A stretch of DNA of 64,000 bases from Osedax fenrisi (taxonomy: Eukaryota > Annelida > Polychaeta > Sabellida > Siboglinidae), in contig OZ025242.1 of assembly GCA_964019155.1 (NCBI GenBank), positions 1,601,694 through 1,665,693 on the forward strand, in the 5' to 3' direction. The notes under the pieces were generated by a model, which made no database searches, was not told where the DNA came from, and worked only from the letters and a program-made list of their open reading frames with translations. Positions 1 to 11,237 of this stretch are shown here, in pieces. The translations under genes were made by a program, and so were the position numbers. The number at the start of each line of letters is the position of its first letter. Position 1 is the stretch's first letter.

Positions 1-35
1 GTTCGGCCACTTCCTGTCGGGTGTTGAATGTTTGA

Positions 36-470
36 GGGGGCGGGAGGGGTCGGGGTGGGAGGAAATGAGGGAGGGGAGTGGGGTTGTGTACACGGTGGAC
101 CGGTTGGATGTTTGAGAGTGGGTGGGAGGAAAGGAGGGAGGGGAGGTGGGTGTATGTACAGAGGGGTGGAGGAGAAGAGAGAAGGGAGGGGCGGGAGGAA
201 AGGAGGAATGGGGTGGGTGTATATACGGATGGGTTGGACGGGTTGGATGTATATATATATACGGAGGGGATATATAGGTTGTAGATGGGGAATTCATTTA
301 CGGAAGGATGGAGGAGAGGAGAGGAGGGACGTATATAATGAGGGTTGGAGGAAAAGGAGTAAAAGTGATGAGGAAGAGCCTCGTATAGGGTAGGGGATAT
401 GGAGGTAATGGGGAAAGGGGAGGAAGGGAAATTATGTTTACGAATAATGGGGTGACGCGTAAAGGGTGAG
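36..470 (+). repeat. G-rich purine-biased low-complexity block
   Basis: The plus strand is strongly G-biased with many GGG runs and short irregular units such as GGAGG and GGTTGG. Two overlapping open frames here are rich in Gly, Arg and Trp only because of base composition, so I do not call them genes. The density of G runs makes G-quadruplex or R-loop formation plausible. The block stops shortly before a TATA-like sequence at 494, so it could be promoter-proximal, but no gene is established. Confidence 0.6.
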
Positions 471-493
471 AATTTACCGTTTTTAGGTTACTC

Positions 494-501
494 TATAAAT
501 A
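494..501 (+). promoter_or_regulatory. TATA-box-like sequence
   Basis: TATAAATA in the context ctcTATAAATAGac is a good TATA consensus in a patch of mixed composition just after the G-rich block. A short open frame starts 64 bases downstream. In DNA this AT-rich, TATA matches are common, so support rests only on the local rise in GC and the nearby ATG. Confidence 0.3.
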
Positions 502-557
502 GACGACCTATTTCGGAAACCGGTTATCGAATAATTCGATCGCCTCGATCTATCAAG

Positions 558-650
558 ATGTCGCTACCAACTCTCGATATTCAGGAATTCGAGCGATTTA
601 AGGAATGCAAGGAATGTAGGCTCGTGTCGCTTCATCGCGTTAATCTATAA
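558..650 (+). CDS. Candidate short first exon or small ORF, unidentified
   Basis: ATG at 558 follows the TATA-like box at 494 and opens a 30-codon frame beginning MSLPTLDIQEFERFKECKEC and ending at TAA 648-650. The composition (acidic and basic residues, two CxxC-like cysteines) looks more protein-like than the surrounding AT-rich DNA. It could be the first exon of a spliced gene, with a donor-like GT near 616, or chance. I recognise no family and see no second exon downstream. Confidence 0.25.
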   Translation: MSLPTLDIQEFERFKECKECRLVSLHRVNL

Positions 651-2260
651 TCAATTTTGTTACGAAGTTTATTTCCAATCAAACAAATGTTATGCAATTT
701 ATTGTCAACTTTAAATATCACCGTTGTCTACATTTATACCTACACGATACTACACTATACTTTTCATGGAATTCAATTATCATAATAATATATTGTATAT
801 AATACTTATTTGTATATAAATATTTATATATTGATTTTTATTTATAATGGTAGCATATGAACTTCACGTGTAATATACAGCACGATACGTGGTATCGATG
901 AGTCATTGCTGATATACATAGCTACCGACCTATATGTGTTATAACATTCCTCTATGAAATTTAATTACCAATAAAATTATATATATATATATATATATAT
1001 ACACAATCGTAAATATTTATATATTTCTAACACCTTATAAAGATCAATTTATAAATACACTAATTACATCAATGGTATTTATTATAAAATAAAATCAATA
1101 CTAATATTGCATAACTAATGAATCACTAGTTAACGATGCATTTTTAAATGAACAAAACTTGTTCGCGATATAAATGAAACTGTTTCTGATAAATTTAATA
1201 AGATTAGATTTAACATAGTAACATTTCATAGAATTGTTAAATTAAATGAAAATTCCAGATCTAAAATAGAACATACTAAATATAGATACATTCTAATGAT
1301 AATATTTCTAGGTTCCCTATAGGGTATTATAATAGAGCATATACATTTATATTGTGTCTAATTAAAATATTTACCAATTAATTCTAATAATGATATTGAG
1401 ATAAATAATCAGTATACTATAAAAATAAGACCATACTAGATTTTGTAAATTACTAGATTGAAATATACGATTTTAATTTGTTTATAACTATTATTAAAAT
1501 ATAAAAACAGATTTTATTTTAGATGATTATGATATTAATTTTTTGAATAATTTTAATTAAGTTACTTCAAGTTTTATTTAACTATGATTTATTAGATTAA
1601 TTAATATACTTACTAGATTAATAATATCCTCAAATACACTAATATATAATATATTAACTAATAGTAATAAGTTTTACTAATTATGTTATTAGTAGATATA
1701 TTTCAGATAATCAAATAGATGTCCGTATCCGTATATTTAATATTGATATTGAACGACTTTTAATTTGTAAACATATTTATATTAGAAATATAAATGAAAA
1801 ATAATATTAATTTTCTAAGAAATATGATTTCATAACATAATTGTAAAGCAAATATAATACATAAAATACCTCTTTATATTCATGATACATTTATATCCGA
1901 AATTAATGATATAATCAACAAATTATGTTATTTGGTTTGTAATTTTTTTAAATTCATTACATTTTTCCTTGTATCGCGAATAAATTAAAAATTGTATAAT
2001 GAAGAGATACCATATATGAAAATAGAATAGAGGAGAGGTAATATAGAAGTGAGATGATTAAGGTAATGTAATCATGGATATACACTATACAATAAACAGG
2101 TGAGCTGTCGGTTGTCATTGTTTGGGTGTATAGTTTAGATGATTAATCAATTAATCAGAATTCTCTAATTCATATAAATAACCACTTATGATTCATAAGT
2201 TATGATAGAATACATTATATAGAATACGTTAAATATTTAACATAGGTGACCTAGCATCGT
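651..2260. other. AT-rich DNA without recognisable genes
   Basis: Very AT-rich, with one short (AT)n run near 978-1001 and no open frame of coding character on either strand. I see no transposon ends or tandem repeats beyond simple sequence. Confidence 0.6.
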
Positions 2261-2638
2261 CGTAGGAATGTGGTACATGCCCATATACGGGTATGTATTA
2301 CATCATAGCTTCAATGGAATAACACCGACACACATCGAAGCACCACATTCACGCGAATCACACGTGATGCTACACCCGGCGAATAATAACCCGAATACCG
2401 ACTTCGCGATTATTCGCAAATATCCGAGCGTTCGATCTATAGAAACTGAGATTATCATTCGCGAATATCGGCGAATATTTGCATGCATACGGCTATAGCC
2501 TCAGCTTTTCACGGGTACCGATGTACCTAGAATACTATATGTGTAACTGTGTGTACAGTAGTGTGGTAGCTGCGGCTATACACCGTCGTTGATATTGATA
2601 GTTGTATGTATCATCGCCTTCATGTTACGTATTCTGAT
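2261..2638. other. GC-richer pocket with CGAATA-type motifs
   Basis: This patch has a higher GC content and repeated words such as ATTCGCGAATA and CGGCGAATATT. An open frame of 76 codons covers 2268-2498, but its product has no recognisable motif and its opposite strand is open too, so composition is the simplest explanation. No exon is called. Confidence 0.4.
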
Positions 2639-2752
2639 CAGTAGGGATATACGGTGTACAGTGTAAGAAGGTGATGATAGGGGTACATTGTACAGTGTAC
2701 AATGTACAATGTACAGTGTATTCTTCTTAGTAGGGATATACGGTGTATTCTG
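2639..2752. repeat. Palindromic TGTACA-type cluster with a direct repeat
   Basis: The word AGTAGGGATATACGGTGTA occurs at about 2640 and again near 2731. Between them are overlapping copies of self-complementary ACATTGTACA/GTGTACAATGT words. The same words form long arrays near 9.4 kb and 58 kb. Confidence 0.6.
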
Positions 2753-2929
2753 CGTGTAATGAATGATATAACGTAATTAGGTTTCTTAAATATTAAAAAT
2801 TAGCTACATATCAATATTACGATTATAAATAATTAAATATTAGTATATACTATTATATTATACTATGTATAGTATATAATATGAATTTAGGTATATTGGT
2901 ATATTTGTAGATTAATTGAAGAGGGAATG

Positions 2930-3410
2930 TGGTAGATTGAAAAAGAAATGATAATTTAAAGTCACCAAGATTTATGAGATGAGTTTTGTGTGAATTAATA
3001 AAATCTGAAACTAGGTCAGAAATGTCATTAAATGAATCAAAATCTGGGCGTCGATAAAACTATTAATGAAATGGTCTGGTTTAATGATTGTAAAGAAACT
3101 ATAAGCAAATCAAAGTTTAGTACGTTGGATATGATATACATAGGTAATCTGGACTACAATATGAACTCTACCACACCATTCAACCAGAGTTATACGAGAT
3201 TGGATTAAGTGTTAACATAATTCGTTGAAGACAGACACATTTTCAGAGTCGTCATTTGTTATCCATTTCTGAATGATAGCAATGATTTTATGGTTACATA
3301 TGTTTAAGAGGTGAGGTTTAGTGGATAGGCATTTGTAGTATTGAACGTAAATTAACGAGCGTTTTATTTGTCGATATTCAATTAGAGCGTATACCGATGG
3401 TTGCACTCTC
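2930..3410 (-). pseudogene. Decayed LINE endonuclease fragment
   Basis: Translating the minus strand gives long stretches with few stops, but the frame changes near 3060. The best part reads RRPDFDSFNDISDLVSDF and then INSHKTHLINLGDF. This matches the xRPPxxxxxxFxxxxxxLL and LGDFN signature of the apurinic-like endonuclease of CR1/L2/Jockey-type non-LTR retrotransposons. The upstream part (a 64-codon frame ending at 3212, then VEWCGRVHIVVQITYVYH) fits the preceding strand region of that domain less securely. Stops and at least one frameshift show it is dead. No reverse transcriptase follows, so it is an isolated fragment. It is not obviously the same family as the LINE at 38.7 kb. Confidence 0.55.
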
Positions 3411-3641
3411 GAAGGGTTGGGGTATGGTTTGGGTGATTCGGTAGTATATGATAGTGGATCGTGAAGTGTCAGAGGTATGGTGGTTTACGTGTAGTATGAG
3501 ATGTATAGAACGAGGATATAAGCGGGGTATAACATTACTGATGTGCGAGATCGGTGGTTATCATTTCAAAATTAATGGTAATAGCTGAATACATTTAGTG
3601 AAGTGAGTTTATTTAGGTACGCATTATAATATATAAGGATA

Positions 3642-3679
<38 letters not shown>

Positions 3680-4832
3680 GAATTTACCGGAGAGTCTATA
3701 CTCTATACTATAGAGGCTATTATGTAGTAGATTTTTTGGAATACATAAAAGTTTTACTACATTTATTGGATAATAATAATATATATATATATATATATAT
3801 TTATCGTATATATTAATACTTGTAATAATTGTCGGAAATAATTTCTAGTTAAATAATAAATGAAAAACATTTTTCAACGTCGAATAATATTAATAATGCG
3901 AGTATTGTTCATTAGGTAAATTATTGTTTCTATTTACATGCGACTAACTATTATATATATATAAGTATACGTCCCATACTATTGATATAAATGAAATTTA
4001 ATTTACAAATTAAATAGATATCCCATCTGAATTCAATGGAGCAAGGTAAAGCAATATATACCGATTAAGATGCTATCGAGCATATGATTACTTATGATAA
4101 TATAGTTTTTAATTCATTTTTAAACTAATCGTTTAATAATTATTAATATTATTATTCATTCATATTTCCCAACTAAACTATTATTATAGCTTACTTATTA
4201 TTAAAATTAAAATAAAAGAATACATATGTATCTTCAAAACATCGGACTATACATAGTGTTTCTCAAACAGTATACTTAATATGGATTAAATGGTTATTTA
4301 AATATAATATCTTCTTTTCTAGTTACCAAAGATAATGAATTTGGTTTTTGTTAACTTAATGTTTAAATAAGTGTCGTTATAACGCTCTACCTTTGAGGCT
4401 TTAAGCATTTCATTTAGTAAATAGTATCTGCCAAAGTGAGGCTATGTCATTCCTATTTAATATATATATATATTAATGGTTATTAAACCAAATAATATAA
4501 AAATAGGTTATTATTTAAATGGTAACGTAATAAACAATCTTTATTATGTTGTTTATTATGCTGTTGATACAACTTTTTTTTCATTTTCACTGAATTCTTA
4601 GAAATTATTAATTAATGGTCTACTAATAGATTGTTTTCAAGATTTTGATAGTGCTGACTTTATAACATATGCCTATAGGTATACTAGTGTACTATTAATA
4701 AATATGTAATAGAATTGTTTATATAAACATATTTTAGTTACTTTATATATAGGTTATATATAGGCTATTACATGTTATTAGGTCATATATATATCGTGGA
4801 CATTTGATATCAGATGATTTATCTGACGATCA

Positions 4833-4874
<42 letters not shown>

Positions 4875-6597
4875 TTTGCTATTATATAGGTTTACATATT
4901 TTGATAAAGAATACATATAGTCATGGATATAAATATATAAAAATTGTATTCAAAAATGTGTGTGCAAATGTATAACTTTGTATTAGTTGGATCCCAACAA
5001 AAGTATAGTATGTCACGCTATAGCAAGTATGCAAATAGTCAAGCTAATAATACACATCGAATACTAATTAAGTATAATCTACGAAGCGTTATCTTAATGT
5101 TCGCGTTTCTTAAGGGGACGAGCGCCACTGGTTTTATCATATAAACAAATTTTATTCTATATTTTTTATACGAGAAAATATGTATAATTGATTACTTTTA
5201 CGTATATCTAAAAATTATATATACATCTAAAAACTGTGATATAAATCATCATATAAGTATCTAAAAAGTTATGTTTTAATTTTTCTCAACGATGCTCATG
5301 ATTATTATGTAGTTAACTTAGACCTACGTCATATTATCACATACCTATATTACATAACGTATAAGCAGTAGGCATTACATTTCTTCTAATTCATTAAGTA
5401 TGCAATGTTATTACTATAATGTTATATTTTCTTCGTCACTCTTTAATTTATGGTATATACCATAAATTATAATATAATTATAATATAATTATATACCATA
5501 ATAGCCTTATGTGTATACTTTTTGTATTACATCATTATTATAATTATTAATTAAACGTTAACGATATTTATTTATTAATTATAATTGTATTCATGTATAG
5601 GGATAATATGGACGTCCATATATATTTATATGTCTGATTAAGATAAATAATGATACAAATAATAATAATATATATAGTATCAACGATTTTTTACCTAAGT
5701 ATCATTTGTAAAATGTTAATAGTACGCCTATATGTAGCATATATTCTCTATTAATACATTTAATAGATATATTTAATTATATTATAATATCATATTAATA
5801 TGTAATAACGAGATATAGTTAATATGGTCCGATAATTATTATAATATTATTATAATAAATAAAAAGGCTAAAATAAGATATTTCAGGTTTTTCAAGATTT
5901 TTATTTTTGGTTATTTTGGGCTATTTTTTAAAAACTTCTAAAAATCTTAATACCCAAAACAATATATGTTTCATATTATATATTTAATAATTGAAACCAT
6001 ATATAATACCTTACTATTATTTTCTATTTATGTAGCATTAGACTTTATTAAATATTAAAAAAATATTAAAAATAATTTAAAAAAATATAATTTCCTATAT
6101 ATAAATTATAGTAATACTAATTTTTTTTGGTAAGAAGAATATTGAATAATATAGGGATGGTAATGTAATGTAATGATTTGAATGAAGCATATATTCCAGA
6201 CTAATATTGCGCAAATTATACTTGAAATTATATTTGATAAATTTGAATAAAATAAAACCTAACTAACCAGGCCAGCTATAATTAGTAATGGTTTCTATGG
6301 TTACGACTATCGCGTGAGTTTACATGTAGACAGATAACGAATTACTTTTCTCATTGTACGTACATTTTATCATTCAATATTTTCCAATTTTCAAAATGTT
6401 TTGTCTTATATTTAAAATATATTTCTATTTAATTATGAAATTTAATTGAATATACTTATATATTTCAATACGTAATATTATGTGAAAAATCGTTATCAAC
6501 ATATTTGTTTGTATTATTAAATGTATACATTATAATGCTTATAAATAGAGATATATTGATTATAAAATACTATTATGTATTTAATTATATATATATT
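3411..6597. other. AT-rich intergenic DNA with simple repeats
   Basis: Contains (AT)n tracts near 3643-3675, 3779-3800 and 4834-4870, and a nested palindromic stretch around 5451-5505 (TATGGTATATACCATA type). No open frame looks coding; the one at 4944-5144 has no motif. I see no mobile-element ends here. Confidence 0.55.
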
Positions 6598-6899
6598 GTT
6601 ATTGTTATTGTTATTTTTTTTATTTGGTGGAGTCCTTTCATCCCATCCAGGAACGTAGATGAAGTTTTCACTTATAACCATATATGGCTCTAATGTCCCT
6701 TCGAAGCCGCTCTCATGTTAAGGCATCCATGGTTTTAACGAGAGCCGATCATTTATTTATACACAATTATATAAGATCACTTCTAAATAATATTTTAAGA
6801 CCCATTTTATAAAATTAATTAATGGTCCGGACGAGGCTCGAACCCGTTTCCTACTGCTTGTGTGTCTGACGCCTTAGCCATTGAGCCACACAGGCAGTT
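6598..6899 (-). mobile_element. tRNA-derived SINE, family A, copy 1
   Basis: Read on the minus strand, this is a full tRNA-derived SINE. The head (6899 down to about 6824) has an A box, TGGCTCAATGG, at 6889-6879 and a B box, GGTTCGAGCC, at 6844-6835, the internal RNA polymerase III promoter. The body includes GAGCGGCTTCGAAGGGAC and GATGAAAGGACTCCACC, and the 3' tail is a (CAATAA)n type. A word like ATATATATTG lies at both outer edges and may be a target duplication, although flanking AT repeats make this weak. Four further copies in the window share the body and orientation. Confidence 0.85.
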
Positions 6900-8073
6900 A
6901 AATATATATTGAATATATATATATATTCAATATATAATAAACGTGTTACTCTATATAACTAGATATCAGATATAATATGCAATAATGATAATGTCATGTT
7001 GAAACAAATAGATAATAAGAAATACTTATTATTTAGAGAAAATATTTTAAAATTACTATAATTTTGTACATGCTTTATATGGAATATCCCATATATCTAT
7101 ATGTATATAAATGTATTATACTTGTATTATACTTGTATATATTTAAATAGTTAAATTATTTATAAATATATACTTATAATTTAAATATAATTAGTTAAAA
7201 TATATATCAAGAAAAAAAGTTATATTCTAAAAATAGCATAGGTTATTTTGGGCTTTTCAAAATTCTTATTTTGGTATTTTGTATTATATTTTGGTCTTTG
7301 GCCCATATTAACTAGGCAATAACACTTATTATAATAATAATCGCTAAAGATATTAAATTTTATTACGTAGGTACCTAATATTACATAATATCAGTTTAAA
7401 CCTATTTCTAGTTTATTCCGGATTATTCTAGATTATATATATATATATATACTGCGGTAAATTTAATTTCTGCGGTCTCTTTATTTTTTAATTAAACGTA
7501 GTTGCACCAGAAACCTATCCGTTACCCATATCGACAGCTTATCTAGGGCTTCACTCAATCAACACAACACGTATTTTATCACTTTTATGGGCAGTACATA
7601 ATAAGAAATCGAAAATTGTAATAAATAAGTAATCGCGATTTACGATTACATAACCGAGTTGCTATCACGTATTATTACGTAAGATGATTTATCCGGGCAC
7701 TAAATTACCCCCCGTATAGGACACCCTCGTTACGCCGAAGTACGGAGGGCGTTTAAAGTTCAACTAAATCTATAAATAGATTATCAATTACTTCAATTAA
7801 GAAATGATTAATCTATTTCGCTCGATTTTCGTATAATCTTATGTAATTGTGTAATATTGTTGATAGCGCGTGGGTATATCACATCCGGTTATAACGATGA
7901 CCTATTATGAGTCATTTGACCTCTGTGGATAACTTCATCGTGTTATACGTGTCCGGTTTAAATATACGCATTATATTATCTCGCGTACTGAATCGAGTAG
8001 ATGGCGCAGAAGTACATTCTAAAAATAGCCTAGTTGCGGTTAACAAAAATATCGAGAGAGATAGTGTGTAGAG

Positions 8074-8107
<34 letters not shown>

Positions 8108-8460
8108 TAGATAAGAAGAAAGGTATAGATCGAAATTAAGGGATTGATAGAGATAGAGAAAAATATAAATATATATATATGTCAGTTACAATTTACATCA
8201 TCTATTCAAATATTAACGTATGTTCTCTGCGGACCATTATTTACCATACTATTGACCTATCCAACGACCTTCACCTTTCCCTACCATGTTTATTTATATC
8301 TCGAGTACTCTAAATATTTCTCCCCTATTTTCCACTCTACTAATTCGTACCCCTTCTCAGTCAAAGATATCTACGAACCATCTGATAATTTACCGACAAA
8401 GTTAATCACTGAACATAACAAACATGTTCCACAGTTATTTAATAATGTTTAGGTGATTTA
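6900..8460. other. AT-rich DNA, no supported gene
   Basis: Holds (AT)n runs near 7435-7451 and 8079-8104 and a less AT-rich patch at 7480-8060 without an open frame of interest. An open frame of 102 codons at 8144-8452 begins in a microsatellite. It has no recognisable domain and no neighbouring exon, so I do not call it a gene. Confidence 0.5.
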
Positions 8461-8845
8461 AATAGCATAACAAGTCTACACCGCATTCGAACACTCAAGA
8501 TAGATCACTTAATAGATAGATAGATCACTTAATCTAAATCCACACTAGAGAATAATCACGCGAATATTCATAAACTTCTAATATGTTTGATCCATACAAA
8601 ATAGCGATTATTGCAGTGCCAGCTAAGATCTACCCCATACGCCACACACTTTAACTTTATATCATAACCACTGCAGTTAGCATGGTAATTTAACAACTTT
8701 GTTACCTTCGTATCAAAAAATGGGAGATAATAACTGAAAATATGCAGCTAATTATTGGGAAGCCCTTTGTATGAAAAAGCATATTAATATTATATATAAA
8801 AAAGCGGAATAAAAAACAACAAATGTTTCTAATAAATAATTATAT

Positions 8846-8887
<42 letters not shown>

Positions 8888-9361
8888 TATATAATTATAT
8901 AATTATATTATAATTACTATTATGATATACTACAAATATATTAATAACTCAATAACATCAGTAGGTGTAGGGTTATATACCCTACCCTACACCTACACGA
9001 AGACTGACCACGGCACTACCACTATGAACCTATATCAACCCAAGTATCGCGCGTGAGTCAATACTAACGTTTTCTCACCAATTGAACTTATAACTTCACT
9101 AAAACAATATGTTAACCTCATATCGATTATACTTAAACAAGGCACCGATATAGATATCACTGATATTCTCAAATAATTGCCGCAAACGCTTTCATTAGTC
9201 CGTTAATCGCGTATATTTGTTATATATCCATTAGAAATCACTGTACTTCTTTGTATCGTGTTACTATTTTCTATGTACTCTGTTTTATATGTATTATGAT
9301 ACAATCACGCTCATAATCACCATTTGTTTCTGTTGTCAATAAAATAAATCATAACAGTGTA
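8461..9361. other. AT-rich DNA with one strong hairpin
   Basis: Includes a short GATA/CTTAATA duplication near 8500-8530 and a long (AT)n tract at 8850-8893. A perfect 12-base inverted repeat lies at 8961-8972 and 8985-8996 (GTAGGTGTAGGG and its complement, 12-base loop). No coding signal seen. Confidence 0.55.
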
Positions 9362-9466
9362 TATTGTACATTGTACATTGTACATTGTACATTGTACATT
9401 GTACATTGTACATTGTACATTGTACATTGTACATTGTACACTGTACATTGTACACTGTACAGTGTA
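9362..9466. repeat. Heptamer tandem array (TTGTACA)n
   Basis: About 14 to 15 head-to-tail copies of a 7-base unit, ATTGTAC, decaying into CTGTACA variants at the right end. The unit contains the palindrome TGTACA, so either strand can fold on itself. Related words occur at 2.7 kb and 58 kb. Confidence 0.9.
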
Positions 9467-9527
9467 TACAGTGTATAGTGAAGAAACCTGAGGATAATTA
9501 AATAATGACGTAACAAATATAATAGCC

Positions 9528-9943
9528 GTACCCTAATTAGGATACAATTTGAAAAAATACGAGCAGTACCCTAAAAATGATCAAACTGTACGCTAACGTA
9601 TATTAGCTGGCTGAACCCTAATTATATGATACAGTGTACCCTAATGCAATTGTATGCTATGTACTTTAATTGAATTGCATGATATGTAAATTTAATAATC
9701 ACGTACCCTAGGCTAAATATTAGTTAATATTTAACATAGCTGTACCCTAATAAATATATAGAGTGTACCCTAGTGCATTTAACATTCAGGTACCCTAATA
9801 TTTAATATATATGTACCCTAATAAATATATATATATATATACCCTAGTATATTTAAATCCGTTTAGCCTATTTAGAGTACATGGCAAATCGTGGTGATAT
9901 TTTAACGATCTGTACCCTCTAAATTGAATTCGCTGTACCCTAA
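9528..9943 (+). repeat. Degenerate array with conserved GTACCCTAA word
   Basis: GTACCCTAA or a one-to-two-base variant starts at 9528, 9566, 9588, 9613, 9636, 9661, 9703, 9742, 9764, 9790, 9813, 9838, 9912 and 9934. Spacings cluster at 22-26 bases, or 38-42 and 74 where intermediate copies seem lost. That implies an old tandem array of roughly 24 bases. The sequence between the conserved words has diverged almost completely. Confidence 0.7.
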
Positions 9944-11229
9944 TCGTTAACGGTGTATACACTTCTAGTTTATATTACAAGTATATATACTTCCTCATTG
10001 TAACGTGGTACGTGTTATTTCAATAGGGTAGTTGTCATTTTAAATGTATCGTTTACCTTATTCGTTATAATATTGATTTTTATACTCGTTACGATATATA
10101 AAATATGACTTGATACTTAACTAAACTTTAATTACATACTAATATATATATAAATTCATTTTTAAAATAATTTAAATCCGTTATCATAAATTCATTTTTA
10201 AAATAATTTAAATCTGTTATCATACCATCATGACCTATGCTCGCTATCTCGGCGGTGTTAATTGTTTGTAATTACAATGGTTATAATGGATTCATCCGCA
10301 ATAGGTAGTTAGGACAGTGTAATATCTACTTATATTTCGATGATATTTCAAAGATTATCTATAGTGATGACATTTTTAAAGATATCAATGATATTTCATA
10401 AATATCGAAGATATTTATAATTGTGTAAAATAAAATGCATTCACATGTCTTTAATTTGAATTTCTTTATAAATGTGTTATTAAAATACGAATTTATTTAT
10501 AAAATCGGTTAAATTGAAAGATATTTTTCTATTATGTTTTCTATAACATCCTATAAAATATAATTTATATTACATTATATTATTATATTAATACAATAAT
10601 ATTTAAATAATTAATTTAAAAACGAGTTTTTTCATTTATTCGTATATTAAATTTAAATATCTAGGTTACCTGTCATGTGGCATGAATCATGGTCGATAAT
10701 GTAATAAAATCATTCAAGCGTATAATAAACAGGTCACAAAAGGTCACAAAAGTGCGTTATCAGAAACGCTGTCCTTGATACCGTTAATAAAAACTATTGT
10801 AACGTAATTATTATTATTAACAATATTAAATATCAATTCGGTATTAATTCGTAATTTTCTAAATAAATGATCTATAACGAAGCCTCAAAGTCTAAATATA
10901 GATACGGCTATATTTATAACGAAACTAACAACTAATGATAAAGGATAACAAAGCTTTGTTAAAAAAACTGTTACCGTTGTGATGTATTCCAATAATAAAC
11001 AATCATGAAAGGTGTTACATAATAGCGTACATAAGTGAACAAGTCACAAGAATGCCCTTAGTTATGTATGTTAACATTAGTTATTACCGTTATCATCGCG
11101 TAGTAGCGTTAAGGGCGAGGCCACATCTAACGCGAATATTGGCAGATATCTAACGCGTTTGAAGTATAAAACACCACGATACCTCGCCTGTGTTAGCGGG
11201 TTGTGCGCTCAGCTTAATATTGATGACAC
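9944..11229. other. AT-rich DNA with a 36-base tandem duplication
   Basis: A 36-base unit beginning TAAATTCATTTTTAAAA is present twice in tandem at 10151-10186 and 10187-10222 with one difference. Around 10320-10420 there are several loose GATATTTC/GATATC words. No gene or transposon end is recognised. Confidence 0.6.
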
Positions 11230-11237
11230 GTATAGAT

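Noticed and set aside
28..393. Gly/Arg-rich 121-residue ORF
   Set aside because: Low-complexity G-rich DNA, overlapping another open frame; no coding pattern.
2268..2498. 76-residue ORF with overlapping antisense ORF
   Set aside because: Both strands open in a GC pocket; no protein-like pattern.
6824..6899. tRNA gene from the A and B boxes
   Set aside because: No complete cloverleaf with a proper acceptor stem, and the sequence is the head of a SINE with several copies. The same applies at 22.8, 31.3 and 42.4 kb.
8144..8452. 102-residue ORF
   Set aside because: Starts in AT-repeat sequence, has no recognisable motif and no neighbouring exon; length is within chance for this less AT-rich patch.
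9528..9943. Interstitial telomere tract
   Set aside because: CCCTAA occurs only as part of GTACCCTAA at about 24-base spacing, never as consecutive hexamers.
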